Of a stretch of 64,000 nucleotides of DNA, positions 8,243 to 16,792 are shown piece after piece; the first letter of the stretch is position 1; every line of letters begins with the position of its first letter. The translations under genes and the position numbers were made by a program. The stretch comes from Natronosalvus vescus. Its GTDB lineage: Archaea > Halobacteriota > Halobacteria > Halobacteriales > Natrialbaceae. The stretch is from assembly GCF_023973145.1 (NCBI RefSeq), contig NZ_CP099546.1, positions 496,001 through 560,000 on the forward strand, given 5' to 3'. A model generated the notes under the pieces. That model was not told where the DNA came from and ran no database searches. It was given only the letters and a program-made list of their open reading frames with translations.

Positions 8243-9262
8243 ATGTCTTCACTCCACTCGTTTCTCGCCAGTGGTGCTGGGTTGGGGCTCGGGGCCGCTG
8301 CCGATCCAGTTACCAGCCCCGTCAGAAATGTCGACGCCGGTACCCTGCCCGAGGCCGTTCCGTTCGTCGACGATCCGTGGGTCGTGGCAGCAGTCGTCGT
8401 CGTTATCGTGTGGGTCGGCTCGGGGATCCTCGTCAATCGCGTCCGTCCGCAACTCGAGGATCGACTTCGTCCGTCGACCGCGAACCTCGGCCTGGTTGTT
8501 GCTCGTATCGCCGTCGTCCTCTATGCACTCGTACCATTTGCCGGGTTGCTCGGCTTTCGTCCGCGGAACGTCCTCCTCTCCTTTACCGTGCTCTCGCTCG
8601 TCCTGGGGGCGATACTCGCCCCGGTCGGTCGAAGCTACGTGAGTGGACTCTTCATCCTCTTCAACCGGCCCTACGAGGTGGGGGACGTGGTCGAACTCGT
8701 CGAACGGGAAGAGCGCGGCTACGTCGACGATATCACCCTCGGCTACACGAAGCTCACGACGCTCGACAACTCGTTTCTGGTGGTGCCAAACGAGACGATG
8801 CGCGAACGCGACGTCCGGAACCTCTCGGCGGTCGACGAGCGACTCAGGGAGACGATCTCCGTCTGCATCACCTACGAGAGTGACCTCACTGACGCCTGTT
8901 CAATCCTCGAGGACGCCGCTCGATCGGTCGACGGCGTCATCACCGGTGGGCCTTCGATACGGGTTGGCCACACGCCGTTCCCCGCCGAACCGACGACGCT
9001 GCTCGAGTCGTTCGGCGACCACGGACTTCACCTCGTGTTGGCGTTCTGGATCGATGACCCATCCCTCGTGGCTGGGATTCGATCCGAGGTTCGACGGGCT
9101 ATCTGGGACGGTGTCGTTGACACCGACGTCGACATCGCCTACCCACACACGCACGTCGTCTTCGACCAGACCAGCGGTCGAGCCAGGATCGATCTCGGCA
9201 CATCCGATACAATCGATTCGAACGGCGAACTGTGGGCGGGGTCGGCGTCGCCGCGGGAGTGA
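8243..9262 (+). CDS. MscS-family mechanosensitive channel
   Basis: About 339 residues with two to three N-terminal transmembrane helices. The pore-helix/beta-domain region LSLVLGAILAPVGRSYVSGLFILFNRPYEVGDVVEL then gives way to GYVDDITLGYTKLTTLDNSFLVVPN, the classic MscS beta domain. The C-terminal alpha/beta domain is present, so the protein is complete. It protects the cell by releasing solute on hypo-osmotic shock. I chose the ATG at 8243; an in-frame GTG at 8171 would add 24 residues with weaker codon bias. The promoter lacks the hexamer shared by the glycan genes, so this is probably an unrelated insertion in the locus. Confidence 0.88.
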   Translation: MSSLHSFLASGAGLGLGAAADPVTSPVRNVDAGTLPEAVPFVDDPWVVAAVVVVIVWVGSGILVNRVRPQLEDRLRPSTANLGLVVARIAVVLYALVPFAGLLGFRPRNVLLSFTVLSLVLGAILAPVGRSYVSGLFILFNRPYEVGDVVELVEREERGYVDDITLGYTKLTTLDNSFLVVPNETMRERDVRNLSAVDERLRETISVCITYESDLTDACSILEDAARSVDGVITGGPSIRVGHTPFPAEPTTLLESFGDHGLHLVLAFWIDDPSLVAGIRSEVRRAIWDGVVDTDVDIAYPHTHVVFDQTSGRARIDLGTSDTIDSNGELWAGSASPRE

Positions 9263-9303
9263 ACGGTATCGCGGACGATAGCCCCGAACCACCCACAGTC
9301 CGG

Positions 9304-9879
9304 TTATTGAATTCGGTCGGAAACCCACCACCACAGATCCGAGACGAACGGTGCGCCATCGGAGAGCCAGAGCACGACGATTCCACCCCCAAGGCCGATC
9401 TGGAGCAGTACCTGTGTCGTCAGTCCATCGCTGAGGAGGATATTCACGTACCTGGCGAAGTAGACGACGAAGTGATCGAGAAGGCCACCGTGATCGTTCG
9501 CGGGTGGTGACGCGAGCGGCCACAGTACGACTCGCGGTTCGATACTCCCTCCGCGCAACCATGGGTAGAGCACGTCCGTAAGGAGGTGGGACAGATACGC
9601 GATCGAGAAGGCGATTGCGATCGGACGGTCGTTCATCCGGACTGCCAGCAGGGAGATACCGAGACAGACGAACGGGGCGACGAAGATCGAGTGGCCGATG
9701 GCGTATCCCGTTTCAGTAATACCGAACGTCCAGGCCAGCGGCTTGTCCACGAGATCAGGTACCTGCGATCCGAGGACGACCGCGGCTGTTTCACGACCCG
9801 TTGGTGACCGTCCGCTCACCAGATGTGCGTACAACGAGTAGCAAAGATAGGCAACCGCAAGGTGCTCCCACGGCCACAT
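9304..9879 (-). CDS. DUF457-type membrane-bound putative metal-dependent hydrolase
   Basis: A 191-residue protein with about five transmembrane helices. Its N-terminus MWPWEHLAVAYLCYSLY and GSQVPDLVDKPLAW place it in the YdjM/DUF457 family, annotated as membrane-bound metal-dependent hydrolases. Likely ligands are His6, the Asp of PDLVDK, His85-like residues in IGHSIF and the SHLLTD motif. The substrate is unknown. Its start lies 1 nt from the stop of the upstream DUF1616 gene, so the two form a two-gene operon. In haloarchaea such genes recur beside surface-polysaccharide genes. Confidence 0.75.
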   Translation of the reverse strand: MWPWEHLAVAYLCYSLYAHLVSGRSPTGRETAAVVLGSQVPDLVDKPLAWTFGITETGYAIGHSIFVAPFVCLGISLLAVRMNDRPIAIAFSIAYLSHLLTDVLYPWLRGGSIEPRVVLWPLASPPANDHGGLLDHFVVYFARYVNILLSDGLTTQVLLQIGLGGGIVVLWLSDGAPFVSDLWWWVSDRIQ

Positions 9880-9880
9880 C

Positions 9881-10870
9881 CTACTGAACCACGATCGGCA
9901 GGTGAATCACCCTGTAGGCGTTTTCGCTGTTGGGGTCGTCCGGTGGGTCACCTTCGTACAGCAACACCGTCAGCCGGAGATCGTCGCCTTGCATCGTCGG
10001 CGTTACCTCGAGCGTCTGGTGGTGTTGCTCGCCGTCGGGGACGGTTGCCGATGCGTGTTGCAGCTGTTCGCTCTCGTGGACGGTCGCTTCGTCGCCGTCG
10101 TAGCTCACCTGCTCGAGTAACACGACGGTCGTGTACGTCCGTTCCTCGTGTTCGTGGTTGGTTATCAGAACGGGCAGTTCCTGTGTCTCGCCAGCGGTGT
10201 ACGTCGACTGGTACATCGTCTCGGTGTCGCTGGTCACGTCTTCGGTATCGACGGCGAACTCGGTGAATCCGTCGTGTTGGGGTGGGTTGGCGACGGCGAA
10301 CCCGGCAGTGGCGACCAACAGGAGTAATCCGATGGCGATGCCGACGTTGTACGGTCGTAGGTTTCGCTTTTCGGACGGTGGTGACTGTGTCTGGGTGAAA
10401 AATGGAACCGACAACGGAAGGGTTGGCGTGAACCGTTGATCGGTCGGATATCGGGCACGGGCGATGATCGCAAGTACTGTCAACCCAATGGTGAGTGCTG
10501 AAATCCCGAAGATCACTGTTTCGGGCGCAAAACCCCTGGGGGTAACGTGCGTGAAAAGGGCAACTACGGGAACGAGGAATACGCTACATACCACTGACAG
10601 GACTAGCCGTTCGATTAGCTCGAGTCCACCGGTGACGAGCAGGGGGTTTCGAAGGCCGGTTCGCTCCGCGTCGAAGGGGTAGTACTCCTCGGACGGGTCG
10701 TCCGGAAACAGTACTGAAACCAGGGCATACCCCGGTAAAACGAGGAGTAGCGGCAATGCAATGACGATCCGTCCAACGCCTGGAACACCGAGTAAGAGGC
10801 CGAACGAAAGGGCACCAGTCACCAGGATGACGAGCGCCAGATCGAGGAACCACCAGTTCGTATCGCTCAT
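9881..10870 (-). CDS. DUF1616 membrane protein
   Basis: A 329-residue protein. Four or five transmembrane helices are followed by an extracellular C-terminal domain of about 120 residues with CARDB/beta-sandwich-like sequence (STYTAGETQELPVLITNHEHEERTYTTVVLLEQV). LVLPGYALVSVLFP is the hallmark of the archaeal DUF1616 family, which recurs in cell-surface glycan loci. The function is not known; a role in assembling or retaining extracellular polymer is plausible from location. It is first in the operon with the DUF457 gene, and its promoter is at 10900-10918. Confidence 0.8.
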   Translation of the reverse strand: MSDTNWWFLDLALVILVTGALSFGLLLGVPGVGRIVIALPLLLVLPGYALVSVLFPDDPSEEYYPFDAERTGLRNPLLVTGGLELIERLVLSVVCSVFLVPVVALFTHVTPRGFAPETVIFGISALTIGLTVLAIIARARYPTDQRFTPTLPLSVPFFTQTQSPPSEKRNLRPYNVGIAIGLLLLVATAGFAVANPPQHDGFTEFAVDTEDVTSDTETMYQSTYTAGETQELPVLITNHEHEERTYTTVVLLEQVSYDGDEATVHESEQLQHASATVPDGEQHHQTLEVTPTMQGDDLRLTVLLYEGDPPDDPNSENAYRVIHLPIVVQ

Positions 10871-11263
10871 ACGCGTCGTGTAAACGAGGTGCTGGGGGAT
10901 TATTACAGGCTCAATAAGTGGTGACTCGAGTGTGGTGTTGTCCCGTTCTCGTGAACCATCTGTCTGATAACTGACGACGTTTCGATACCGGCCGAAATTC
11001 AGTGCGTTGAACCGTCTCGATACGACACGAACGGTTACAAAACAATCGTTAAATTCCTCTTGCTATTCTGTGATGTATATGTTTCTGCATTTGAAAATTT
11101 ACATCGGAAACTGGCGTCTCAGGGTCTGTGTGGCAGATATGAAAGGTTGTGAAACAAGTTAAAGGGTGCTTGAGGTGGGGATAAAATCAGATGAAACGTA
11201 CTGTTCAGCAGTGGACTATTTCTATCCTTTATTACCTCCCCCTGATTTGTGGAGACTGGTGCG
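10871..11263. other. Divergent intergenic region, AT-rich centre
   Basis: The gap separates the divergent DUF1616 and DUF7344 genes. The stretch 11030-11210 is clearly more AT-rich than its surroundings. No RNA gene, repeat copy or convincing ORF is visible. Confidence 0.5.
10900..10918 (-). promoter_or_regulatory. Promoter of the DUF1616 gene
   Basis: On the minus strand CTTATT (10918-10913), 5 nt, then TGTAATAA (10907-10900). The predicted transcription start lies only a few bases before the ATG at 10870, giving a near-leaderless mRNA. Confidence 0.5.
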
Positions 11264-11875
11264 ATGACGTCTACACATATCAGCCCTGAAGAACAGACCC
11301 GAGCGGAACCGGCAGAGACGGATGAACCGATGTCGTCTCCGCAGGATGACGACGAGCCAACGGAGTCGTTCTCCAAGGACGAACTCTTCCACCTCCTACA
11401 AAACGAGCGCCGTCGTATGGTTCTCGAGTACCTGCGCGGTACCGAAGGCCCCGTTCGTATGCGCGACGTTGCAGAGCAGGTCGCTGCGTGGGAACACGAT
11501 ACGGATGTTCAGAACCTCACTTCCACGCAGCGCCAGCGAGTTTACATCCCGTTATACCAGTCCCATCTGTCGAAACTGGATGAGGCAGGTATTATCGACT
11601 ACCAGAAAAACCGCGGGATCGTCGAGCGCAAACCGGCAGCTGACTACGTCGATCAGTACCTGCAGGTCGAGCCCGCGGAGAACACGACGAGTACGTCGCC
11701 GTCGGTCGGAACCGGTTGGGACGATTACTACCTCGGTGCAACGGCCCTCTGTTACCTCGTGTTGCTCGGGGCCGTGTTCGAGTTGCCGTTCGTCTCGCTG
11801 CTCTCCGGTATCGGCCTGAGCGCGCTCATCTTGCTCCTGTTCACCGTCCTGACGGTGCGCCGATTCATCGAGTAA
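11264..11875 (+). CDS. DUF7344-type winged-helix protein with C-terminal membrane anchor
   Basis: A 203-residue protein. After an acidic N-terminus comes a winged helix at about residues 42-120 (DELFHLLQNERRRMVLEYL, then RVYIPLYQSHLSKLDEAGIIDYQ). The wing ends in a short strand, and two transmembrane helices occupy about 155-200. The layout is that of the haloarchaeal DUF7344 family of membrane-tethered HTH proteins. The ATG at 11264 is preferred to the GTG 15 nt earlier because a TATA-like tract (CTTTATTACC) sits about 27-35 nt upstream. It is convergent with a second, shorter member at 12002-12514. Regulation of neighbouring glycan genes is an inference. Confidence 0.78.
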   Translation: MTSTHISPEEQTRAEPAETDEPMSSPQDDDEPTESFSKDELFHLLQNERRRMVLEYLRGTEGPVRMRDVAEQVAAWEHDTDVQNLTSTQRQRVYIPLYQSHLSKLDEAGIIDYQKNRGIVERKPAADYVDQYLQVEPAENTTSTSPSVGTGWDDYYLGATALCYLVLLGAVFELPFVSLLSGIGLSALILLLFTVLTVRRFIE

Positions 11876-12001
11876 CGACGACGTTTTGTTCTTGACGAAC
11901 GCTCGACCCCATAGCTGGTCGTTTCGCTATTTCGTCCGCGTGCACAGTGATGATTCGACTCTGCGACTCGCTGTTCCGACAACGTATCGATGCGAGGTCG
12001 C

Positions 12002-12514
12002 TCACACGCCGACGGTCATGAACGTAACCATCACGGCGGTTGCGAACGCCAGGCTGAGAAGAGCGACGATAGCAAAGAGGAACCCAATGGATATTCGCCC
12101 AAGCGAGGAGTCGAGCAGCCAGTCCTCGTCTCCCGATACCGGGATGTCGACCGTCCCCATCTGTGGATCGAACTCGATGTGACCGTCGGTGTCGAGTTGA
12201 GGGAGCCGATTCTGGTACAACTGTTCGTGAATATCCGCCCAGACGGAAACTGGTGGACGCGACGGCCGAAGCAGCTGATCCGTAATTTCGTCGACGGTCA
12301 CCGGCGTGTTCATCCGCTCGAGAGCGGTCACGAACGCGTCGTCGGAGGATGGGATGACATCCTCCGGCTCGATCGCTGAAGCCGGCTCACGAGCGGTTGT
12401 AGAGTTCTGGTAGATGGTGACGTCGACCAGCTGCTCTGTTCCCACGGTGCTGGCAGTGGTTTCGTCTGAAGAAGGGTCTGACGAGGAACGAAACCTGGAT
12501 GGCGTCAGACGCAT
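12002..12514 (-). CDS. Second DUF7344-type membrane-anchored winged-helix protein
   Basis: A 170-residue relative of the 11264-11875 product with the same architecture. A polar N-terminus is followed by the winged-helix segment DAFVTALERMNTPVTVDEITDQLL and VWADIHEQLYQNRLPQLDTDGHIEFD. One transmembrane pair closes the protein. The recognition region is shorter than in its neighbour. A good TATA-like ACTTATATCC about 27 nt before the ATG suggests a leaderless mRNA. The two genes converge with about 125 nt between them. Confidence 0.72.
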   Translation of the reverse strand: MRLTPSRFRSSSDPSSDETTASTVGTEQLVDVTIYQNSTTAREPASAIEPEDVIPSSDDAFVTALERMNTPVTVDEITDQLLRPSRPPVSVWADIHEQLYQNRLPQLDTDGHIEFDPQMGTVDIPVSGDEDWLLDSSLGRISIGFLFAIVALLSLAFATAVMVTFMTVGV

Positions 12515-12730
12515 ATTCCAGGTGAATAGATCCTGGGATATAAGTATTCTCCCGGTTGAGCGAATTAGAACGATTTATGCAACCCGTTCGGTCCGTTTCT
12601 CGGTAGACGTTGCCGGCTCTTCTGGATGTATCCAGACGGGCGCGACAGCACGAACACAGGGTGCGTGTCACTCCGGTGTATCGGGATCGAACTGGTGTGT
12701 GATGACCACCCGCGCGCAGTAGCGATCAGT

Positions 12731-14434
12731 TCAGCGGGTAGCGGATACGGCCGTCCGTTCGGCAGGCTGGAGCCACGGGAGTGACGCCGCAGGATCCGTC
12801 GACCAGTGCTCGAGCCACGTTCCAATGTCGTTGATCCGCAGTTTGTGTCTGGCAGGGAGGGTGTGAACGTGCTCAAGGTCGGGAAGCAAGCGTTGGTCGA
12901 GATTGTACTGCTCGAACAGGTGTCTCCGATCCGGCCACGGTGGCTCGAACGAGGTGATAAATGGCGTCTTGCGGCGGACGAATCCTTCGACTTCGTTGAG
13001 GAGTGTCGTCCGATGTGGGCGATCCGGCGGATGGTGACGGAGTAACTCCGGATCGATTCGCTCGCACGCTCGAAGGAACGTCTCCGTCGTTCGGTGGGCC
13101 GGTGGCGTCTGGAGGTGCCACTCGAGCAACTCGATGTCCGTGGCCAGAAACGAAGCGAAGAAGTTGTCGGCGAGGTGGTTGTGGAAGGGAACCGACGGCT
13201 GGTTGGCGATTCCACAACACGTCAGATTGTTCTGTGTCGTCGCTGCTCGGTGGCTGACGCTCTCGACCTCGTTTCCGACGGCCTCCCTGACGAACGCCTC
13301 GGGGTCGACATCAATTGCGAGTCGGTCGGTCAACTCACGGCTCGCGTCGCGATCGTAGCCGTACTTCTGGAGCAACACGTCGACTGGGTTGGGATCCGGA
13401 TCGAGTCGTTCGAACGGAACACGCTTGCCGAGAACGTCGACCCCGTCCTGGGCGGTGAAATGGCCCCGGTAAAACGTGTCAGAGAGCAGGCCGTGATAGA
13501 TGGTGTCGACGGCCATCTCGTCCGTGTATCCTGCGTGGTGGATGTGGAGTGACTCTTTCATTCCCTGTGAGTACTGTACCTTCGACCGGTCGGCGTACAG
13601 ATACCGGTCGTCGGGCTGGAACGCGACGTGGTCGACACCGTACTGTGTTGAGACCCGTTTTGCACCGGCAACCTCCTGGGCGTCTAGTGAGCCGACCGTA
13701 TAGCTGACCTCGAGATCCGGAATCGCTGAGAGGAAGATTCGCGAGTCGTATCCTGCAGAGAGGAGCAATCCCTTTCTGCCGGGAAGAATCGATCGCCGAT
13801 CAAGCGCACGCTCGAGGCGGGAAGCGAGTTCCTCGACGTAGTTGAACTCCCGGGGGCTGTAGACGAACCGATCGAACGAATCGACGTCGGTCGCCGTCAA
13901 GCGACTGTCGAGTGGCAGTCGATGCATGCCCTCAACAGCGGTCTTCGTCCCAAGAATTAATCCGAGGTGGAGGAACTCGAGCACCCCCTCTCGACGTGGT
14001 GTCGGCTCCCCGAGCGTGGCTGCGACGGTCGCTGCGTCGGTGCCGAACAGCCGAACGCCCGGTTCGTTCGTGTAGAAACACTCCCGTGACCGAACCGGGT
14101 CAGTCGCGACGAACGCGTCGCCGTCGGCCGGGTCGACGACGGCGAGGTAGGAGCCGTTGAAGCTCTCGAACGCGTCCGGCCCGTCGGTCTCAACGCGTTC
14201 GAGCAGCCATCGAGCGGTGTTCGTACCGCCGCTCGGGGCGTAGGCTTCACCCCAGACGACACACGTGCCAGCGTCGCTCTCGTATCGAGCGGACCAGCCG
14301 GGGGTTCCCAGGCCTGGATCTCTGATGCCGACTGTGATACTCGAACCGGTGAGCACCGCGTCGAACTCGCTTACCGATCTGAATCGTTCGAAGGTCTCTC
14401 TCCCGCCGAACACGCCGAAAAGTTCCTTGTTCAT
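12731..14434 (-). CDS. Asparagine-synthase-like protein lacking the glutaminase cysteine
   Basis: A 567-residue protein with the two-domain layout of AsnB. The N-terminal Ntn-like domain begins MNKELFGVFGG instead of MCG, so the catalytic Cys2 is missing and glutamine hydrolysis is not expected. The C-terminal domain carries a PP-loop-like LLLSAGYDSRIF near residues 222-233, a variant of the SGGxDS AMP-binding loop. Such proteins occur in archaeal and bacterial surface-glycan clusters, where they may amidate uronic acids or act on unknown acyl substrates using free ammonia. Amidation of the acidic sugar made by the dehydrogenase at 2484 is an attractive but unproven role. Confidence 0.75.
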   Translation of the reverse strand: MNKELFGVFGGRETFERFRSVSEFDAVLTGSSITVGIRDPGLGTPGWSARYESDAGTCVVWGEAYAPSGGTNTARWLLERVETDGPDAFESFNGSYLAVVDPADGDAFVATDPVRSRECFYTNEPGVRLFGTDAATVAATLGEPTPRREGVLEFLHLGLILGTKTAVEGMHRLPLDSRLTATDVDSFDRFVYSPREFNYVEELASRLERALDRRSILPGRKGLLLSAGYDSRIFLSAIPDLEVSYTVGSLDAQEVAGAKRVSTQYGVDHVAFQPDDRYLYADRSKVQYSQGMKESLHIHHAGYTDEMAVDTIYHGLLSDTFYRGHFTAQDGVDVLGKRVPFERLDPDPNPVDVLLQKYGYDRDASRELTDRLAIDVDPEAFVREAVGNEVESVSHRAATTQNNLTCCGIANQPSVPFHNHLADNFFASFLATDIELLEWHLQTPPAHRTTETFLRACERIDPELLRHHPPDRPHRTTLLNEVEGFVRRKTPFITSFEPPWPDRRHLFEQYNLDQRLLPDLEHVHTLPARHKLRINDIGTWLEHWSTDPAASLPWLQPAERTAVSATR

Positions 14435-14531
14435 ACTCAGGTCACTGTGTGTGGTGTGCGATTGGCGGACACGTACTGGTAGTTGCCCGCACGCACGGTC
14501 ACGTTGATGGTATCTGTGCCGGTTTCCCCAT

Positions 14532-14550
14532 TTACTATAACGTCGTTAAA
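14532..14550 (-). promoter_or_regulatory. Promoter of the asparagine-synthase-like gene
   Basis: On the minus strand TTTAAC (14550-14545), GACGT, TATAGTAA (14539-14532). Transcription is expected to begin about 70 nt before the ATG. Confidence 0.5.
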
Positions 14551-14658
14551 CGTCGTCTCCAGCCGTCTCTGATGCCTTGCCTGTCGACACCTTCGGAAAC
14601 ACCGGTTAGAATACTCAGTGATGGCGATAACGGTCGGTACGGCGGTCACAGGTCAGGG

Positions 14659-14677
14659 TCTATCGGATCTATAATAA
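14659..14677 (+). promoter_or_regulatory. Promoter of the first NodB-like lipoprotein gene
   Basis: TCTATC (14659-14664), 5 nt, TATAATAA (14670-14677). The expected transcription start is just before the ATG at 14709. Confidence 0.45.
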
Positions 14678-14708
14678 TAGGGGCTCTGTCGGTATGGCTA
14701 CGTGTCCA

Positions 14709-16061
14709 ATGAAACGAGATCGATCGACCCGCAGACGGTTCCTGACTGCATCGAGCGCTGCCGCACTGACTGTCGGTCTCGCTGGGTGTACCAGCGATTC
14801 CGAACCCACGGACGACGATGGCAACGGATCCACGACCGACGACACCAACGGCAGTACCGACGACGTCGGGGACGACGATAATGGCGAGCAGGACGGCGAA
14901 GAGGACGGTGTCCCACCGCTCGAGACCCAGTATCACCCCCGAGAAGAGTATCGCCAACCCGGCGAGTCGCTCGACAATTTCGAAGATATTGACGCGTGGG
15001 AGATCGTCCGCGGGGAAGGTGAGGCCGACGAGGACATCGTTTTCGACGGCTCACAGAGTCTCAGGCTGACCGCCGAGGACAGCCAAAACATCGTCGTCCA
15101 GCGCGACCTCTCTGGCGAGGATCTGACCGACGTGGATCTGTCGTTCGCGGTTCGAACGACGACCCCACAGAACATCACGATCAACGTCCGCCTGGTGGAT
15201 CTGTACGGTAGTCAGGTCACGTACTCTCTGCGTGAGATCACGTATCGTGACCCCGACGTCGGCTGGTTCCGCTCGAGCCCTGGCGTGTTCGAGGCGGACG
15301 AAATCGAGCCGATGATGGACGATCTCGACCGTATCGAGATCCAGGTACTTCACAGCATGGAGGAAGCCGAGGTGTGGATCGACGACCTGCGCACGCACGA
15401 GAAACCCGACCAGGGGTACGTCATGTTGGTCTGGGACGACGGGTTCAGTGACTACTACGACGTCGCTTCCCCGATCCACGACGAGTACGAAGTACGGACG
15501 GTTCAGGCTCCAGTTCCGCAGTGGTCTGAGGAACGTCGTGACGGTATCATGTCCGTCTCGGAGCTGCAGGAACGCCAGGAAGCCGGTGACGAAATCGTCG
15601 TCCACGGAACGCACAATGAACTCCACGAGGTCGAGAGCGAAGACGAGATTGTGGCCCGTCTCGGCGGCGACAAGCGCTGGTTCATCGAAAACGGCTTCGA
15701 AGGCGCGAATTACATCGTCTACCCGTACAACAGCTTCGACAAGACGAGCCTCGAGCACATCGGCGAGTACCACTACTGTGGCGGGTTCAACCAGGCCGGG
15801 AACGTCAACACGACCGGCGTCTACGGCTTCGATCCCCTGGTGTTGCCACGAACGATCGGTCACGACCTGGACATCTCGAAGCGGTGTGTCGACCTCGCCG
15901 CCGAGCACAACCAGTGTACGATCCTGAACTTCCACACGTTCGACGCGGACAATACGATGCCCGAGGACGACTACGAGGAGTTGATCCAGCACATCGTCGA
16001 CTCAGACATCGAGGTCATCACGTTCGACGACCTCTGGACGATGCGGACGGAGAACCATTGA
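14709..16061 (+). CDS. Tat/lipobox-anchored NodB-like polysaccharide deacetylase
   Basis: A 450-residue exported lipoprotein. The start at 14709 gives MKRDRSTRRRFLTASSAA, a twin-arginine signal ending in a lipobox LAGC; an ATG 15 nt earlier would only lengthen the n-region. An Asp/Asn/Gly/Thr-rich spacer follows, then a beta-sandwich-like carbohydrate-binding region (about 80-235). A NodB-type domain follows with VWDDGFSDYYDVA (metal/base Asp pair) and VHGTHNEL (His ligands). The arginine motif position reads YIVYPYNSFDKTS. The expected action is removal of N-acetyl groups from extracellular polysaccharide. A paralogue lies at 21027-22331. Confidence 0.82.
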   Translation: MKRDRSTRRRFLTASSAAALTVGLAGCTSDSEPTDDDGNGSTTDDTNGSTDDVGDDDNGEQDGEEDGVPPLETQYHPREEYRQPGESLDNFEDIDAWEIVRGEGEADEDIVFDGSQSLRLTAEDSQNIVVQRDLSGEDLTDVDLSFAVRTTTPQNITINVRLVDLYGSQVTYSLREITYRDPDVGWFRSSPGVFEADEIEPMMDDLDRIEIQVLHSMEEAEVWIDDLRTHEKPDQGYVMLVWDDGFSDYYDVASPIHDEYEVRTVQAPVPQWSEERRDGIMSVSELQERQEAGDEIVVHGTHNELHEVESEDEIVARLGGDKRWFIENGFEGANYIVYPYNSFDKTSLEHIGEYHYCGGFNQAGNVNTTGVYGFDPLVLPRTIGHDLDISKRCVDLAAEHNQCTILNFHTFDADNTMPEDDYEELIQHIVDSDIEVITFDDLWTMRTENH

Positions 16062-16187
16062 TAGGCCGAAGTGAATAGGCCACCATCACCGCCGACGTAC
16101 CACACTGGTCTCGCCCTGTCGCCTCGAGACCGACCGGCTGACTCGAGTCACCGAATCTTTTTGCTCGTGGTATGTGAACTCCGTGGC

Positions 16188-16631
16188 ATGTCGCTACGGA
16201 CGCGTCTGGCGGTACTCACGCCGCTGATTGCCGTTATCACGCTCCCGGTCGCGATGCTCGCGGCCATATTCGCCGGGCCGACCAACGCACTCGCGGTCGT
16301 GATCGTCGGCTGGCTCCTGTTGACGCCCGCGTCGGCGATTCTGTTCGGTCATCCTGGCGATGCGTTCGGCACCGCCGATCTCGACGAGGAGATCGAGTCG
16401 GTAGTTCGGGAACGAGTGCGAGAGCGCCTCGACGGGCAGACGACGGTGGACGAAGGGACGGAAACCGACCCACTGGCGACCCTCCGGGAGCGCTACGCGA
16501 GTGGGGAGATCGACGACGTCGAACTCGAGCGTCGACTCCACATCTTGCTCGAACTCGACGACGCCGATGCCGACGACGTGGCCTCCATCGAGCGAGTGAA
16601 GACGACGCTCGAGCCTGATCTCGAAACGTGA
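16188..16631 (+). CDS. SHOCT-domain small membrane protein
   Basis: A 147-residue protein. Two transmembrane helices fill about residues 8-60, an acidic linker follows, and a C-terminal SHOCT motif (LATLRERYASGEIDDVELERRLHILLEL) is at about 100-128. SHOCT domains occur at protein termini and are thought to help oligomerisation; no enzymatic function is known. I chose the ATG at 16188, with a T-rich TATA-like tract (ATCTTTTTGC) about 27 nt upstream, over a longer reading from 16071 that has no support. A second SHOCT protein is at 23827. Confidence 0.75.
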   Translation: MSLRTRLAVLTPLIAVITLPVAMLAAIFAGPTNALAVVIVGWLLLTPASAILFGHPGDAFGTADLDEEIESVVRERVRERLDGQTTVDEGTETDPLATLRERYASGEIDDVELERRLHILLELDDADADDVASIERVKTTLEPDLET

Positions 16632-16792
16632 GCCACCGCGATGCTCGAGAGGCGGGCGTCGACTGTGACCGTACTCGAGGGTGGGATAGTGAAAGTGACG
16701 TGACTCGAGGGACAGACGCTGAAACGGTGCGACGTGAGAAACAGACACCGAAACGCAGTGCCGTCCGTCACGACGACGAATCGCCTGTAGCG

